Assembly (NCBI RefSeq): GCF_008086345.1
Contig: NZ_CP043006.1
Span: 1,920,032-1,984,031, forward strand
Direction of reading: 5' to 3'
DNA from: Chitinophaga sp. XS-30
GTDB taxonomy: Bacteria; Bacteroidota; Bacteroidia; Chitinophagales; Chitinophagaceae
Length of the DNA: 64,000 bases
The notes under the pieces were generated by a model that did no database searches, had not been told where the DNA came from, and saw only the letters and a list, made by a program, of their open reading frames with translations. Shown here in pieces: positions 43,820-52,531 of the stretch. Position 1 is the stretch's first letter, and each line of letters opens with the position of its first letter. The position numbers and the translations under genes were made by a program.

Positions 43820-45142
43820 ATGAAAGTCTTGAAATTTGGCGGGACCTCGGTTGGAAAACCGGAGCGTATGCATGCCGTAGCGAAGTTGATAACAGCGGAT
43901 CCCGATGCCAAGATCGTGGTTTTGTCTGCCTTGTCGGGTACCACTAACGCCCTCGTAGAGATCAGCCAATCCCTTTCCGAAGGGAAAAAGGTACAGGCCA
44001 AACAGCAGATCGACAAGCTGGAAAGCCATTATCGTACTTTTTGCGAACAGCTGGTCAGCGGAAAAGACGGGCGGGAAAAGACGAAAGCCATTATAGATGA
44101 ACATTTCGAATTCCTGAATATCATCCTCAAGATATCCTTCAACGAAGCGCTGAACAAAGATATCCTGGCACAGGGAGAACTGTTGTCCACGAAACTTTTC
44201 TGCGCCTATCTGGAAGAAGCGGGTATCAATGCAGTGCTGCTGCCGGCGCTGGAATTCATGAGCATAGACGAGTTCGAGGAACCGGAGATCCCGCGGATGA
44301 AAGTACGGCTGACCGCGCTCATAGAACAGCAGAAAGGACAGACGATCTTCATCACCCAGGGGTATATCTGCCGTAACGCAAAAGGAGAGATCGACAACCT
44401 GAAACGCGGCGGCAGCGATTATTCCGCTTCTCTCATCGGTGCAGCCATCCAGGCCTCCGAAGTGCAGATATGGACGGATATCGATGGCATGCACAACAAC
44501 GATCCGCGTGTCGTGAAAAAAACCTTCCCGATAGATCAGTTGTCTTTCGATGAAGCGGCCGAGCTGGCCTACTTTGGCGCCAAGATACTGCATCCCGCGT
44601 CCATCTGGCCGGCACAGCATTTCAATATTCCGGTAAAGCTGCTCAATACCATGCAGCCCGATGCAAAAGGCACCATCATCACCGAAATGCCTAATGGCGA
44701 CGGTGTGAAGGCCATTGCTGCGAAAGACGGCATCATCGCCATCAAGATCAAATCCAGCCGTATGCTGCTGGCCTACGGCTTCCTGCGCAAAATATTCGAG
44801 GTGTTCGAAAAATACCGTACGCCGATCGATATGATCACGACTTCGGAAGTAGCCGTATCCATCACGATAGATGACCAGAAGAACCTGGAGCAGATACTGA
44901 AAGAATTGCAACCCTTCGGAACGGTGGAGTTGGACCATCATCAGGCGATCGTCTCCATTGTGGGCAATGAAGTAGCGGCAACGCCTTCCATTATTAAAAA
45001 ACTGTTCGATTCGCTGAACGAGATACCGCTGCGTATGATCTCCTACGGCGGCAGTCGTCATAACATCTCCATCCTTGTAAACGGACAATACAAGGAGCGT
45101 ACACTGCAATTGCTGAACAAAGGGCTCTTCGATCTGGATTGA
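43820..45142 (+). CDS. lysC: Aspartate kinase
   Basis: The 440-residue monofunctional aspartokinase phosphorylates L-aspartate, the first step to lysine, threonine and methionine. It has the N-terminal MKVLKFGGTSVGKPERM, the substrate segment TLKRGGSDYSA-like NLKRGGSDYSASLIGAA, the nucleotide region VQIWTDIDGMHNNDPRVV, and two C-terminal ACT-type regulatory domains (about 300-440, with TSEVAVSITID and ISILVNGQYK). There is no fused homoserine dehydrogenase. Feedback inhibition by lysine or threonine is expected. The symbol is a family-level choice. Confidence 0.94.
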   Translation: MKVLKFGGTSVGKPERMHAVAKLITADPDAKIVVLSALSGTTNALVEISQSLSEGKKVQAKQQIDKLESHYRTFCEQLVSGKDGREKTKAIIDEHFEFLNIILKISFNEALNKDILAQGELLSTKLFCAYLEEAGINAVLLPALEFMSIDEFEEPEIPRMKVRLTALIEQQKGQTIFITQGYICRNAKGEIDNLKRGGSDYSASLIGAAIQASEVQIWTDIDGMHNNDPRVVKKTFPIDQLSFDEAAELAYFGAKILHPASIWPAQHFNIPVKLLNTMQPDAKGTIITEMPNGDGVKAIAAKDGIIAIKIKSSRMLLAYGFLRKIFEVFEKYRTPIDMITTSEVAVSITIDDQKNLEQILKELQPFGTVELDHHQAIVSIVGNEVAATPSIIKKLFDSLNEIPLRMISYGGSRHNISILVNGQYKERTLQLLNKGLFDLD

Positions 45143-45163
45143 TCGGGACCGTATGATATACCG

Positions 45164-45197
45164 GGGCTGTATCGCAGGTCGATGCAGCCCTTTTTTT
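45164..45197 (+). terminator. Rho-independent terminator after aspartokinase
   Basis: GGGCTG and CAGCCC close a hairpin whose inner bases (TATCG...CGATG) also pair in part, followed by seven T. Confidence 0.8.
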
Positions 45198-45291
45198 ATC
45201 CGGTGTCAGGCGCCTGCGCCCGACCGTCCCCGTACTTTGCGATAACTGCTGTGTTACATCGCACCATGCATTTGACCGGGTATAGCACACA

Positions 45292-48282
45292 CTACAGGCT
45301 CAGACTATTCCGCATCGCTCCGGTTTCCACAGGTTTATCCTCAAAGTACCCGATCTTCCGCATTCGCTCCACATCGAGGGTAAACACCCCGAATTCTTCT
45401 ATAATCTTTCCTTCCAGGATGTAAAACCCGCTTTTCTGAAAAGGATATTGCCGCAGGCTGGCGGGAAAATGCACGGTGTCCATGAATGTGCCTTCCCGGT
45501 CCAGGAACGTGCCGAAGCACATCGGTTCATTCTTGCTGGTGTACACATGTTTGAGGCATACGAGATAGCCGAGTGTGCAGATGTTTCTGCCGAGGTGCTG
45601 CGCAAATTGAGCGCCCGGCAGATAATGGCGCTGGTCGTGGTCCAGCACCTCAAAAGGAGAGCAAAGCGGGAATCCCAGCAGGGCTATTTCTTCAAAAGCG
45701 TCCTCATGCCGGTGGTATGCCAGGTCCGGCAGTTCCCAGTCGCGCGAAGGTTCCCGGAACAGACGGGGATGCAGCTCATCTGCGGCGGCATGCTTCAGCA
45801 GGGCCGAGCTTTTCCATAACAGCTCTTTTTTTGTGTATCCGGAAAAATTAAATGCCCCGATCCGGATGAGTATTTCCAATTGCGCCGGCGCGGGGGCTTC
45901 CCTTTCAACAAAGTTCTCGAACCCTGTAAAAGGCCCGTCCCGTTCCCGGTCTTCCAGCACTTTTTTTATCCAGGCTTCTTCCAGGCTGTCTACATGAATG
46001 AATCCTGTGAACACCTCATTGCCCCTGATATCGGTCAGGTAACTGCTGTTGTTGATGCAGGGCGGGAATATATGTACGCCGGTCTTTTCCAGTTCGCGGA
46101 AATAAAGCTCGCGGTTGTAGAACCCGCCGAAGTTATTGATCACGGCCACCATGAATTCGGCGGGATAATAGGTTTTAAGGTACAGGCTTTGGTAACTCTC
46201 TACGGCAAAGCTGGCTGAATGGGCCTTGGAAAAAGAGAAGTTGGCGAAGCTGGCGATCTGTCGCCATACCTCCCGGCTCACCGCTTCCGGGCGGCCCAGT
46301 TTTGCACAGTTATCGAAAAAGAGCTGCTCTATCTTCCCGAAATTATCTTCTCCCCGGTATTTACCGCCCATCGCCCTGCGAAGGGTATCCGCATCCGCCA
46401 GTTCCAGGTCGGCATAATGATGGGCTACCTTGATCACATCCTCCTGGTACACCATGACCCCGTAGGTTTCACCCAGCAGCTTTTTCATGATGGGATGCAG
46501 GTATTCCACTTTTTCCGGGGCATGAAAATTATGCACGTATTGCCGCATCATGCCGGCTTGCGCTACGCCGGGCCGGATGATGGAGCTGGCGGCAACGAGG
46601 GTGATGTAATCATCGCAGGCCAGTTTTTTCAGCAATTGCCGCATGGCCGGGGATTCGATATAGAAACAACCGATCGTATCGACGGTGCGCAGGGCATTTC
46701 GTACGTTTTCGTCTTCCATGAAATGCTCCACATCATGAATATCAATTTCCACGCCTTTGTTCCGGCGGATGATGTCCAGCGAATCGCGGATATGCCCGAG
46801 GCCGCGCTGGCTGAGAATATCGAATTTGTGCAGTCCCGCAGATTCTGCAATATGCATATCCATTTGCGCAGTGCTGAATCCTTTGGGCGGCATGTACGTG
46901 GTGCAGTATTGATGAATGGGCGCTTCGCTGATGAGGATGCCGCCGGCATGGATGCTCAGATGATTGGGGAAGGCGTGTTTTTTATTGGCCAGCATGGTCC
47001 CGAACGTAATGATCCGCTGATGCACCGGGTCTCCGCCAAGCTTTACCTGGTAAGGGTTTTCCAGTATTTTGTCGATCTCCTGCCTGGGAAGCCCGTACAC
47101 CTTACCCAGTTCCCGGACGATGGCATTGGTCTGGAATGTGCTGATCGTGCCCAGGAGTGCGGTGTGTTCCTCACCATGGCGTTTGAAGATGTAATCGATG
47201 ACCTGGTCCCGGTCCGCCCAGGAGAAATCAATATCGAAATCCGGCGGCGCTGTGCGGTGGGGATTGAGGAAACGCTCAAAATACAGGTCCAGTTTGATCG
47301 GATCTACATTGGTGATCTCCAGGCAATAAGCGATAATGGAATTGGCGCCGCTGCCGCGCCCAACATAAAAGAATCCGCGATGCCGGGCATAGCGCACAAT
47401 GTCCCAGGTGATCAGGAAGTACGCATTGAAGTTCGCCTGATCGATGATACGCAATTCTTTCTCTATCCTTTCCCTGGCTGCTTCCCGCTTCGCGGGGGCG
47501 GTGTAACGCCGTTCCATCCCCTCCAGCGCAAGTGCCCGCAGCCGTTCCCGGTCCGCTTCCCGGCTGCCGGTGAAATATTTTTTATTAAGCTGCCGGCCGA
47601 ATGTAAAATCTATTTCGCATTGCTCCATGACCAGCAGGGTATTTCTGACGATGTGCGGATGCGCTTTGAAATGCTCCAGCAGCTGATAAGGTGTAATAAA
47701 GCGCTCATCTGTGCCCGCGGTTTCTTCCGGGGGGAGCTGGCTGATCAGCAGATTGTTGTCGATCGCCCTTAGTACGCAATGCAGTTGATGCTGGCCGGCG
47801 TCCTGGAAAGTGAGCGGCTGCAGGATCACCAGCTTGTCCGCATACCGTTTTGTATCGGTGCGGAAGAGTTTGTTGATCTCCCGCGGCCTTATTCCCGCTA
47901 GCTCGTGTGGGGCCAGTGTTTCCGGGTCCCTGGCGCCCCAGGCATAAATAACAAACGTATGGGCGAGATAGGGCGCGGTCGCGGGAAAGGGAGTGCCGTT
48001 CATCAGGTGGGCGGACAAAAAACGGTTGATCTGCAACCAGCCTTCCATATCCTGCGCCAGCAATATATAGCAGAAAGCGTTGCCATTGCGGCATTCCAGC
48101 CCGAGGACAGGTTTGATCTGCTGCTCCCGGCATTCCCTGACGAACACCCAGGCATCCGTTGTGGCGTTGATGTTCGTTAATGCCAGGGACGTAATACCGT
48201 ATTCTTTTGCAAGACCAACCAACTGACTGGTGCTGATGGTCCCATACCGCAGGCTGAACCAGGTTTTGCAATTGAGATACAT
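45292..48282 (-). CDS. Accessory DNA polymerase III alpha subunit (DnaE2-like)
   Basis: The 996-residue C-family polymerase is shorter than the replicative alpha subunit. The PHP domain (1-about 200) is degenerate: the first metal motif, normally HxH, reads MYLNCKTWFS, and the next (TDH) reads LALTNIN. The palm aspartates are present (Asp348, Asp350, Asp352 in PPDFDIDFSW), as are GRGSGANSIIAYCL and the C-terminal OB-fold. Upstream in-frame ATGs exist at 48327 (ATGA overlap with dinB) and 48351; 48282 matches relatives. It lies directly downstream of dinB in one operon, so it is probably an inducible translesion polymerase rather than the replicase. Confidence 0.9.
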   Translation of the reverse strand: MYLNCKTWFSLRYGTISTSQLVGLAKEYGITSLALTNINATTDAWVFVRECREQQIKPVLGLECRNGNAFCYILLAQDMEGWLQINRFLSAHLMNGTPFPATAPYLAHTFVIYAWGARDPETLAPHELAGIRPREINKLFRTDTKRYADKLVILQPLTFQDAGQHQLHCVLRAIDNNLLISQLPPEETAGTDERFITPYQLLEHFKAHPHIVRNTLLVMEQCEIDFTFGRQLNKKYFTGSREADRERLRALALEGMERRYTAPAKREAARERIEKELRIIDQANFNAYFLITWDIVRYARHRGFFYVGRGSGANSIIAYCLEITNVDPIKLDLYFERFLNPHRTAPPDFDIDFSWADRDQVIDYIFKRHGEEHTALLGTISTFQTNAIVRELGKVYGLPRQEIDKILENPYQVKLGGDPVHQRIITFGTMLANKKHAFPNHLSIHAGGILISEAPIHQYCTTYMPPKGFSTAQMDMHIAESAGLHKFDILSQRGLGHIRDSLDIIRRNKGVEIDIHDVEHFMEDENVRNALRTVDTIGCFYIESPAMRQLLKKLACDDYITLVAASSIIRPGVAQAGMMRQYVHNFHAPEKVEYLHPIMKKLLGETYGVMVYQEDVIKVAHHYADLELADADTLRRAMGGKYRGEDNFGKIEQLFFDNCAKLGRPEAVSREVWRQIASFANFSFSKAHSASFAVESYQSLYLKTYYPAEFMVAVINNFGGFYNRELYFRELEKTGVHIFPPCINNSSYLTDIRGNEVFTGFIHVDSLEEAWIKKVLEDRERDGPFTGFENFVEREAPAPAQLEILIRIGAFNFSGYTKKELLWKSSALLKHAAADELHPRLFREPSRDWELPDLAYHRHEDAFEEIALLGFPLCSPFEVLDHDQRHYLPGAQFAQHLGRNICTLGYLVCLKHVYTSKNEPMCFGTFLDREGTFMDTVHFPASLRQYPFQKSGFYILEGKIIEEFGVFTLDVERMRKIGYFEDKPVETGAMRNSLSL

Positions 48283-48323
48283 GTTCCGTTTGTTTGATGG
48301 ATGATTGATTTTCCCTGAAATGC

Positions 48324-49562
48324 TCATCCCGCCGGATACCGCTTTTTCCATACCAGTTCCCGCTGCTCCTTCTGGTAGGGCATCAGCTTTTCCCGGAACC
48401 GGCTCTGCTGCGTGCTGCCCCGCACCAGGTATTGCCAGCCATATTGACTTTTAATACTGTCTATCGCCTGGTATAAAGCAACCATTTCTGCCGTATCATC
48501 AAAAAGGCTGATCTGGTAGTTGCCCGACACAAGATGGCTGAAGCGGACGCCGATCAGTCTCACCAGCAACCTCTTGTCATACAATTTGCGGAAGAGCTCT
48601 TTTACTTTCTCCAGCAGAATATGATCGCTGGCGGTGTACGGGATGCTCATCTGCCTGGTGACCGTTTCAAAATCGGAATACCGGATCTTCACGGTCACAC
48701 ATCCCGTCAGCTTGTTCTGCGAACGCAGCTCAAAGGCTGTTTTTTCCGTCATCCGTACCAGTTCACAATGCAGCAGGTCCATATCTATCGTATCTGTGCC
48801 GAAAGTGTTTTCTGTAGACACGGATTTTTGTTCATGATAGGGGATAACAGGTGATTCGTCAATACCGTTGGCTTTATTCCAGAGGGATATGCCATTTTTC
48901 CCCAGCCAGGCTTCCAGCAGGCCGATGGGGATCTCGCTCAGCGTCTTTACGGTTTCCACTCCTCTGCGCCGCAGCTGGGCGGCGGTTTCTTTGCCTACCA
49001 TGGGTATTTTACCAATGTCCATCGGTGCGAGGAACAGCTTTTCCTGTCCGAAAGGGATGGATAGCTGGCCATTAGGCTTCGCCTCGTTGGTCGCCACTTT
49101 GGAAACCATTTTGTTGGATGCCAGGCCAAGCGAAATGGGCAGATCGGTTTGTTTGATGATCTTTTGCCGCAGTTCGCTTGTCCATTTCAGCGATCCGAAA
49201 TATTTATCCATGCCGGTCAGATCCAGGTAGAATTCATCGATGGACGACTTTTCATACAGTGGCGCTATACCGGCGATGATCTCTGTTACCTCCCGGGAAT
49301 GCCTGCTGTATTCTTCCATGTCCCCGCCGCGGACAATGGCATGTGGACAAAGCCGCAGGGCCACTTTCATGGGCATGGCGGAATGAATGCCAAACTTTCG
49401 CGCTTCATAGCTGCAGGCGGCCACCACGGCCCGGTCACTACGCCCGCCCACCAGCAACGGCTTCCCTTTGAGGCTCCGGTCTTTCTTGCATTCGACGGAA
49501 ACAAAGAAGCTATCCATGTCAAAATGCGCGATCGTGCGCTGACCATCCAGCAACATACTCAT
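48324..49562 (-). CDS. dinB: DNA polymerase IV (Y-family translesion polymerase)
   Basis: The 412-residue Y-family polymerase copies past DNA lesions with low fidelity. It has catalytic Asp15 and Asp17 (IAHFDMDSFFVSVE), the steric and nucleotide segment ACSYEARKFGIHSAMP, and Asp109-Glu110 in SSIDEFYLDL; the helix-hairpin-helix thumb contains IPMVGKETAAQLRRRGVETV, and the little-finger domain follows. No C-terminal beta-clamp motif was confirmed. It is first in an operon with the accessory DnaE. Its upstream region carries three half-sites of the motif found at the S24-repressor promoter. Confidence 0.95.
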   Translation of the reverse strand: MSMLLDGQRTIAHFDMDSFFVSVECKKDRSLKGKPLLVGGRSDRAVVAACSYEARKFGIHSAMPMKVALRLCPHAIVRGGDMEEYSRHSREVTEIIAGIAPLYEKSSIDEFYLDLTGMDKYFGSLKWTSELRQKIIKQTDLPISLGLASNKMVSKVATNEAKPNGQLSIPFGQEKLFLAPMDIGKIPMVGKETAAQLRRRGVETVKTLSEIPIGLLEAWLGKNGISLWNKANGIDESPVIPYHEQKSVSTENTFGTDTIDMDLLHCELVRMTEKTAFELRSQNKLTGCVTVKIRYSDFETVTRQMSIPYTASDHILLEKVKELFRKLYDKRLLVRLIGVRFSHLVSGNYQISLFDDTAEMVALYQAIDSIKSQYGWQYLVRGSTQQSRFREKLMPYQKEQRELVWKKRYPAG

Positions 49563-49570
49563 GTCTTTAT

Positions 49571-49614
49571 AGCTAAATTACTAAAATAATTAGCATAAAC
49601 TAAAAATGTTAGCA
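49571..49614 (-). promoter_or_regulatory. Three TTAGCA/TGCTAA half-sites upstream of dinB
   Basis: On the plus strand AGCTAA (49571-49576), TTAGCA (49590-49595) and TTAGCA (49609-49614) lie 9-52 bp upstream of the dinB ATG. Centres are about 19 bp apart. The same half-site forms a tight palindrome before the S24/XRE gene at 50968. Proposed as operators for that repressor. Confidence 0.55.
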
Positions 49615-49686
49615 ATTATTTTTCAGTTTTTAAAACATATTGGCCTGATAACTGTAGATTATATAGAGAACTAATCCAAAGCAGCC

Positions 49687-50361
49687 ATGAAACAAACAGG
49701 CCTTGTCAAAGAAGTGCTGTTGCTCGCACTTGTGATATTGCCGATGGTGTACCTCGGCGCGATCTGGAATAGCCTTCCGGAGATCATCCCCACCAATTTC
49801 AACCTGAACGGCGTGCCGGACAGGGCGGGGGATAAAAGTGAGTTCCTTTTACTGATGATTTTCCTGTTCTTCACCAACGCGTTGCTGTATTTTCTCTTTC
49901 GTTATGTACCGAAAGTGGAGGAGGACGAAACCACGGCGGCAGAGGTGGCGGCCCATGTACGGGCGTATTACGGGATCCGTTTCAGGATACATATTTATCT
50001 CGCTGTATTTACTTCGCTGATCATTTATCTCGTGAGCGCGGGCCGGGAGCTTTTCCTGGAAAAATGGGTATTTGTGGGCGTGGGCGTGCTGATCGTCTTC
50101 ATCGGTTTCTATCTGCGCCGGCTGGAGCCCAATAACTTTGTGGGTGTCCGTACGCCCTGGACGCTGAAGGAGGTCGGTATCTGGAGGGAGACGCACCGCA
50201 TGGCCGGTTTATTATGGATATTCGTAGGGATCGGGATCATTGTGGGTGGAATATTCCTCACTGTGGTGAGCGGGGTGTTCCTGTTCATCTTCGCGGCGGG
50301 CGCACTGGCGGCGCTGCCCTACATCTATTCTTACCGGCTTTTCTATAAAACGCAGGGATAA
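49687..50361 (+). CDS. SdpI-family (DUF1648) membrane protein
   Basis: The 224-residue protein has about six membrane helices. The N-terminal DUF1648 part (IWNSLPEIIPTNFNLNGVPD) and the SdpI signature (LEPNNFVGVRTPWTLKEVGIWRETHRMAG, cited in part) are both present. SdpI in Bacillus is an immunity protein against the SdpC toxin, but the family is widespread where no such toxin exists. No sdpC-like gene is adjacent. It is divergent from dinB across 124 bp that include the operator-like half-sites, so its promoter may be affected by the same regulator. Confidence 0.88.
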   Translation: MKQTGLVKEVLLLALVILPMVYLGAIWNSLPEIIPTNFNLNGVPDRAGDKSEFLLLMIFLFFTNALLYFLFRYVPKVEEDETTAAEVAAHVRAYYGIRFRIHIYLAVFTSLIIYLVSAGRELFLEKWVFVGVGVLIVFIGFYLRRLEPNNFVGVRTPWTLKEVGIWRETHRMAGLLWIFVGIGIIVGGIFLTVVSGVFLFIFAAGALAALPYIYSYRLFYKTQG

Positions 50362-50383
50362 AGGCAAGCGCCCTGTATCAAAC

Positions 50384-50422
50384 AAAAAAGTAAGAACGGG
50401 GAAACCTGTTCTTACTTTTTTT
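50384..50422. terminator. Bidirectional terminator between convergent membrane-protein genes
   Basis: AAAAAAGTAAGAAC pairs perfectly with GTTCTTACTTTTTT across a short G/C-containing loop. T-runs on both strands make it suitable for both the SdpI-like gene and the convergent four-helix gene. Confidence 0.9.
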
Positions 50423-50440
50423 GTATAAATAGATGATGAT

Positions 50441-50896
50441 CTAGAATTGCGGAAACCACCCCCTGCCCAGGGCTTCCCGGAACGGCCAGGGAATAAGGGC
50501 CAGGATCACGATCAGGGCCAGGCCGAAGAATATCAGCGCGGTACGGTGTTTTTTTGCATCGTCCGTCAGTTTTTTGATCTTGCCGCGACCGATATGTACC
50601 AGTGCAATAGCAATGATGGCCATGATCGTGTGTTCAACCGTGAAGAAACGGAGCCCCGGGGACTTCATGGTGGTGCCCATATCGAAGCTCACAAAAGGGC
50701 TGATGAACAACAGCACAATGCCCAGCAGCATCTGGATGTCCAGGAAGATCATGAAAAAAAGCCCTGCCTTTGCATCGGAAGAACTGTATGCGGATTTGCC
50801 GCTAACGCCCATCAATGCACGAATAACCGCCCAGATGCCAAAAAGCAGGATCAGCCATCTTACGAGTGAATGGATGATCACTAAAGTATGTTGCAT
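50441..50896 (-). CDS. Conserved four-helix membrane protein
   Basis: The 151-residue protein has four hydrophobic helices (about 3-27, 45-66, 88-104 and 120-140). Conserved-looking His residues occur at IIHSLVRW, in VEHTIMAI and at LVHIGRGK, at helix ends, a pattern compatible with heme b binding as in small cytochrome b-like proteins, but this is only suggestive. The frame is open to 50920; the ATG at 50896 (MQHTLVIIHSLV) is chosen. It is divergent from the S24 repressor gene, with the 17-bp palindrome between them. Confidence 0.75.
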   Translation of the reverse strand: MQHTLVIIHSLVRWLILLFGIWAVIRALMGVSGKSAYSSSDAKAGLFFMIFLDIQMLLGIVLLFISPFVSFDMGTTMKSPGLRFFTVEHTIMAIIAIALVHIGRGKIKKLTDDAKKHRTALIFFGLALIVILALIPWPFREALGRGWFPQF

Positions 50897-50967
50897 AATA
50901 ATTGAGTTTGTCCGGAACAAAAATAAGCGTTGTGCAGAAGATATATTTGGTTATTATCAAAATTATT

Positions 50968-50984
50968 TGCTAATTTTGTTAGCA
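50968..50984. promoter_or_regulatory. 17-bp palindrome overlapping the S24-repressor promoter
   Basis: TGCTAATTTTGTTAGCA is TGCTAA and its reverse complement around TTTTG. It contains TAATTTTG (50971-50978), an exact TAnnTTTG -7 element, so a protein bound here would block RNA polymerase. It lies 23 bp before the repressor ATG and shares half-sites with the dinB upstream region. Confidence 0.7.
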
Positions 50985-51007
50985 TTGTTGTACTAAATAA
51001 TTTAGGG

Positions 51008-51763
51008 ATGTCTACTGTTTGCCGTAATCTGAAATATCTGCGCAAGCAAAAAGGCTGGACGCAGCAGGAATTTGCAGACCGTTTAAATATCAAACGCTCC
51101 TTGCTTGGGGCGTATGAGGAAGAACGGGCCGAGCCGCGCACAGAAGTGCTGGAACAGGTCAGCGATATGTTTCGTGTATCGATCGATGACCTGTTGCGCA
51201 GAGATCTGAGCTCCCAGAAGGAGAGCTTCCTGGAAAGGCGCCGCCAGCAAAAGCTGGGGAGCAATAACCGCCAGAATGTGGTCTTCGTACCCGTAAAAGC
51301 CGCTGCCGGTTACCTGGCTGGTTTTAATGATGATGAATTTATCGAAGAACTGAACACCTTTACCCTGCCCATGCTGGGTGCAGGAAGTTACCGGGCCTTC
51401 GAGATCGCAGGGGACTCCATGCTGCCTACGCCCTCCGGCTCGGTCGTCGTTTGCCACAAAGTAGAAGGATGGGAAGATATCCGGAACAATGAGGCATACG
51501 TTGTTGTGACGAACCGGGAAGGCATCGTGTATAAAAGAGTGCTCAAAAGCAACCGCTCCAAAAGCAAGGTGACCCTCGTATCGGATAATCCGCAATACGA
51601 TCCCTATCCTGTTAATATGGAAGAAGTACTGGAGATCTGGCAGGCCGATGCGGTCATTCAGAAAATGGGGCAACAGCACCGCATGAGTGTAAACCACCTC
51701 GCCGGTATGGTCAACCAGTTGCAGGAACAGGTGAGCCTGCTCAAAAAGCAGATGAAAAATTAA
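51008..51763 (+). CDS. Self-cleaving XRE/S24 (LexA/CI-like) repressor
   Basis: The 251-residue protein has an XRE helix-turn-helix at about 7-62 (LRKQKGWTQQEFADRLNIKR), a linker, and an S24 peptidase domain at about 95-215. The probable cleavage bond is Ala100-Gly101 in VKAAAGYLAGF; the catalytic Ser137 is in AGDSMLP and Lys176 in GIVYKRV, with spacing like LexA. The last 25 residues form a coiled-coil-like tail. The open frame begins at 50930, but the ATG at 51008 starts the HTH domain. It probably represses itself and dinB-dnaE until RecA filaments trigger cleavage. A prophage-type origin is possible, but no phage genes are near. Confidence 0.92.
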   Translation: MSTVCRNLKYLRKQKGWTQQEFADRLNIKRSLLGAYEEERAEPRTEVLEQVSDMFRVSIDDLLRRDLSSQKESFLERRRQQKLGSNNRQNVVFVPVKAAAGYLAGFNDDEFIEELNTFTLPMLGAGSYRAFEIAGDSMLPTPSGSVVVCHKVEGWEDIRNNEAYVVVTNREGIVYKRVLKSNRSKSKVTLVSDNPQYDPYPVNMEEVLEIWQADAVIQKMGQQHRMSVNHLAGMVNQLQEQVSLLKKQMKN

Positions 51764-51828
51764 CATCCTCCCCAATTATATGCAATGAACAGCTCCATTG
51801 TGCGTTCCCCTTGGGTTAACCATTAACC

Positions 51829-51860
51829 AGGTGCCGGATTTTCTCCCCGGCACCTTTTTT
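51829..51860 (+). terminator. Rho-independent terminator after the S24 repressor gene
   Basis: AGGTGCCGG and CCGGCACCT are exact complements around a 9-nt loop, followed by a T-run. Confidence 0.85.
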
Positions 51861-51900
51861 GTTTCCGTTATTTCCGCCATGATCGCATGGAAATGTTTGA

Positions 51901-51908
51901 TATATTTG
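51901..51908 (+). promoter_or_regulatory. TAnnTTTG -7 promoter element for the MNT/HepT pair
   Basis: TATATTTG matches the consensus exactly and ends 4 nt before the MNT gene ATG. Confidence 0.5.
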
Positions 51909-51912
51909 TAAA

Positions 51913-52203
51913 ATGACAGACTTGCGGACCATAAAACAAATATTGCTGCAATTGAAACCGGAATTGGTGGATAAATACCATGTCCGGTCTATTGGGTTAT
52001 TTGGCTCTGTTGTAAGGGATGATTTCTCCGCTGCGAGCGACATTGATATAATTGTGGATTTCAGCCAGCCTGTCGGCATTGAATTCATAGATTTGGCCGA
52101 CTACATCGAGAAAAAAATGAAGCGTCCCGTTGATCTCGTTTCGAGAAACGGTATCAAACAGAAATATTATAAGGAAATAGAACCCGAAATAGTCTATGTC
52201 TAA
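51913..52203 (+). CDS. mntA: MNT-type nucleotidyltransferase antitoxin (MntA-like)
   Basis: The 96-residue minimal nucleotidyltransferase has the motif GLFGSVVRDDFSAASDIDII, with Gly31-Ser32 and Asp43/Asp45, and a third acidic residue Asp74 in RPVDLVS. In characterised pairs, MntA inactivates the HEPN toxin HepT by transferring AMP to a Tyr next to the RNase motif. The partner gene starts within its last 8 bp, the usual layout. The pair is visibly more AT-rich than flanking genes, suggesting acquisition by transfer. Confidence 0.9.
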   Translation: MTDLRTIKQILLQLKPELVDKYHVRSIGLFGSVVRDDFSAASDIDIIVDFSQPVGIEFIDLADYIEKKMKRPVDLVSRNGIKQKYYKEIEPEIVYV

Positions 52204-52530
52204 ACGGCAACTCAGGCTCCTGATTGAAGATATTATCGATAGCGGTGAAAAAATCCTGTCTTATACGAGGAAGCTGACTTACGAACAGTTATCGCGGATA
52301 GTATGGTTGTAGACGCCGTGATCAGGAATTTTGAAATTATTGGAGAAGCGGCCAACAGATTACCGGAAGATTTTAAGGACAACTATCCTGCGATCGACTG
52401 GCACCGCATAAGAGGGTTTAGAAACAGGATAGTGCATGATTATTTCGGAATCGACTACGGAATTGTTTGGGAGATCAAAAACACCTTTCTGCCGGAGCTG
52501 CTGTTGAAATTGAGAGAAATTACCTTCTGA
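52196..52530 (+). pseudogene. hepT: HepT-like HEPN toxin gene broken by a one-base frameshift
   Basis: An ATG at 52196 gives MSKRQLRLLIEDIIDSGEKI and continues in frame to YEQLSRIVWL, then a TAG at 52310. From about 52290 the -1/+2 frame continues as ADSMVVDAVIRNFEIIGEAA and includes the HEPN RNase motif RNRIVHDY (R-x4-H-x-Y), ending at 52530. Inserting one T in the CAGTT at 52287-52290 would give QFIADSMVV and restore one frame of about 111 codons, matching HepT proteins. This could be a real inactivation, a sequencing error or a phase-variable state. The antitoxin is intact. Confidence 0.88.
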
Positions 52531-52531
52531 A

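Noticed and set aside
46219..47772. 517-codon open frame on the plus strand inside the accessory dnaE gene
   Set aside because: Shadow of a conserved polymerase gene; no domain recognised.
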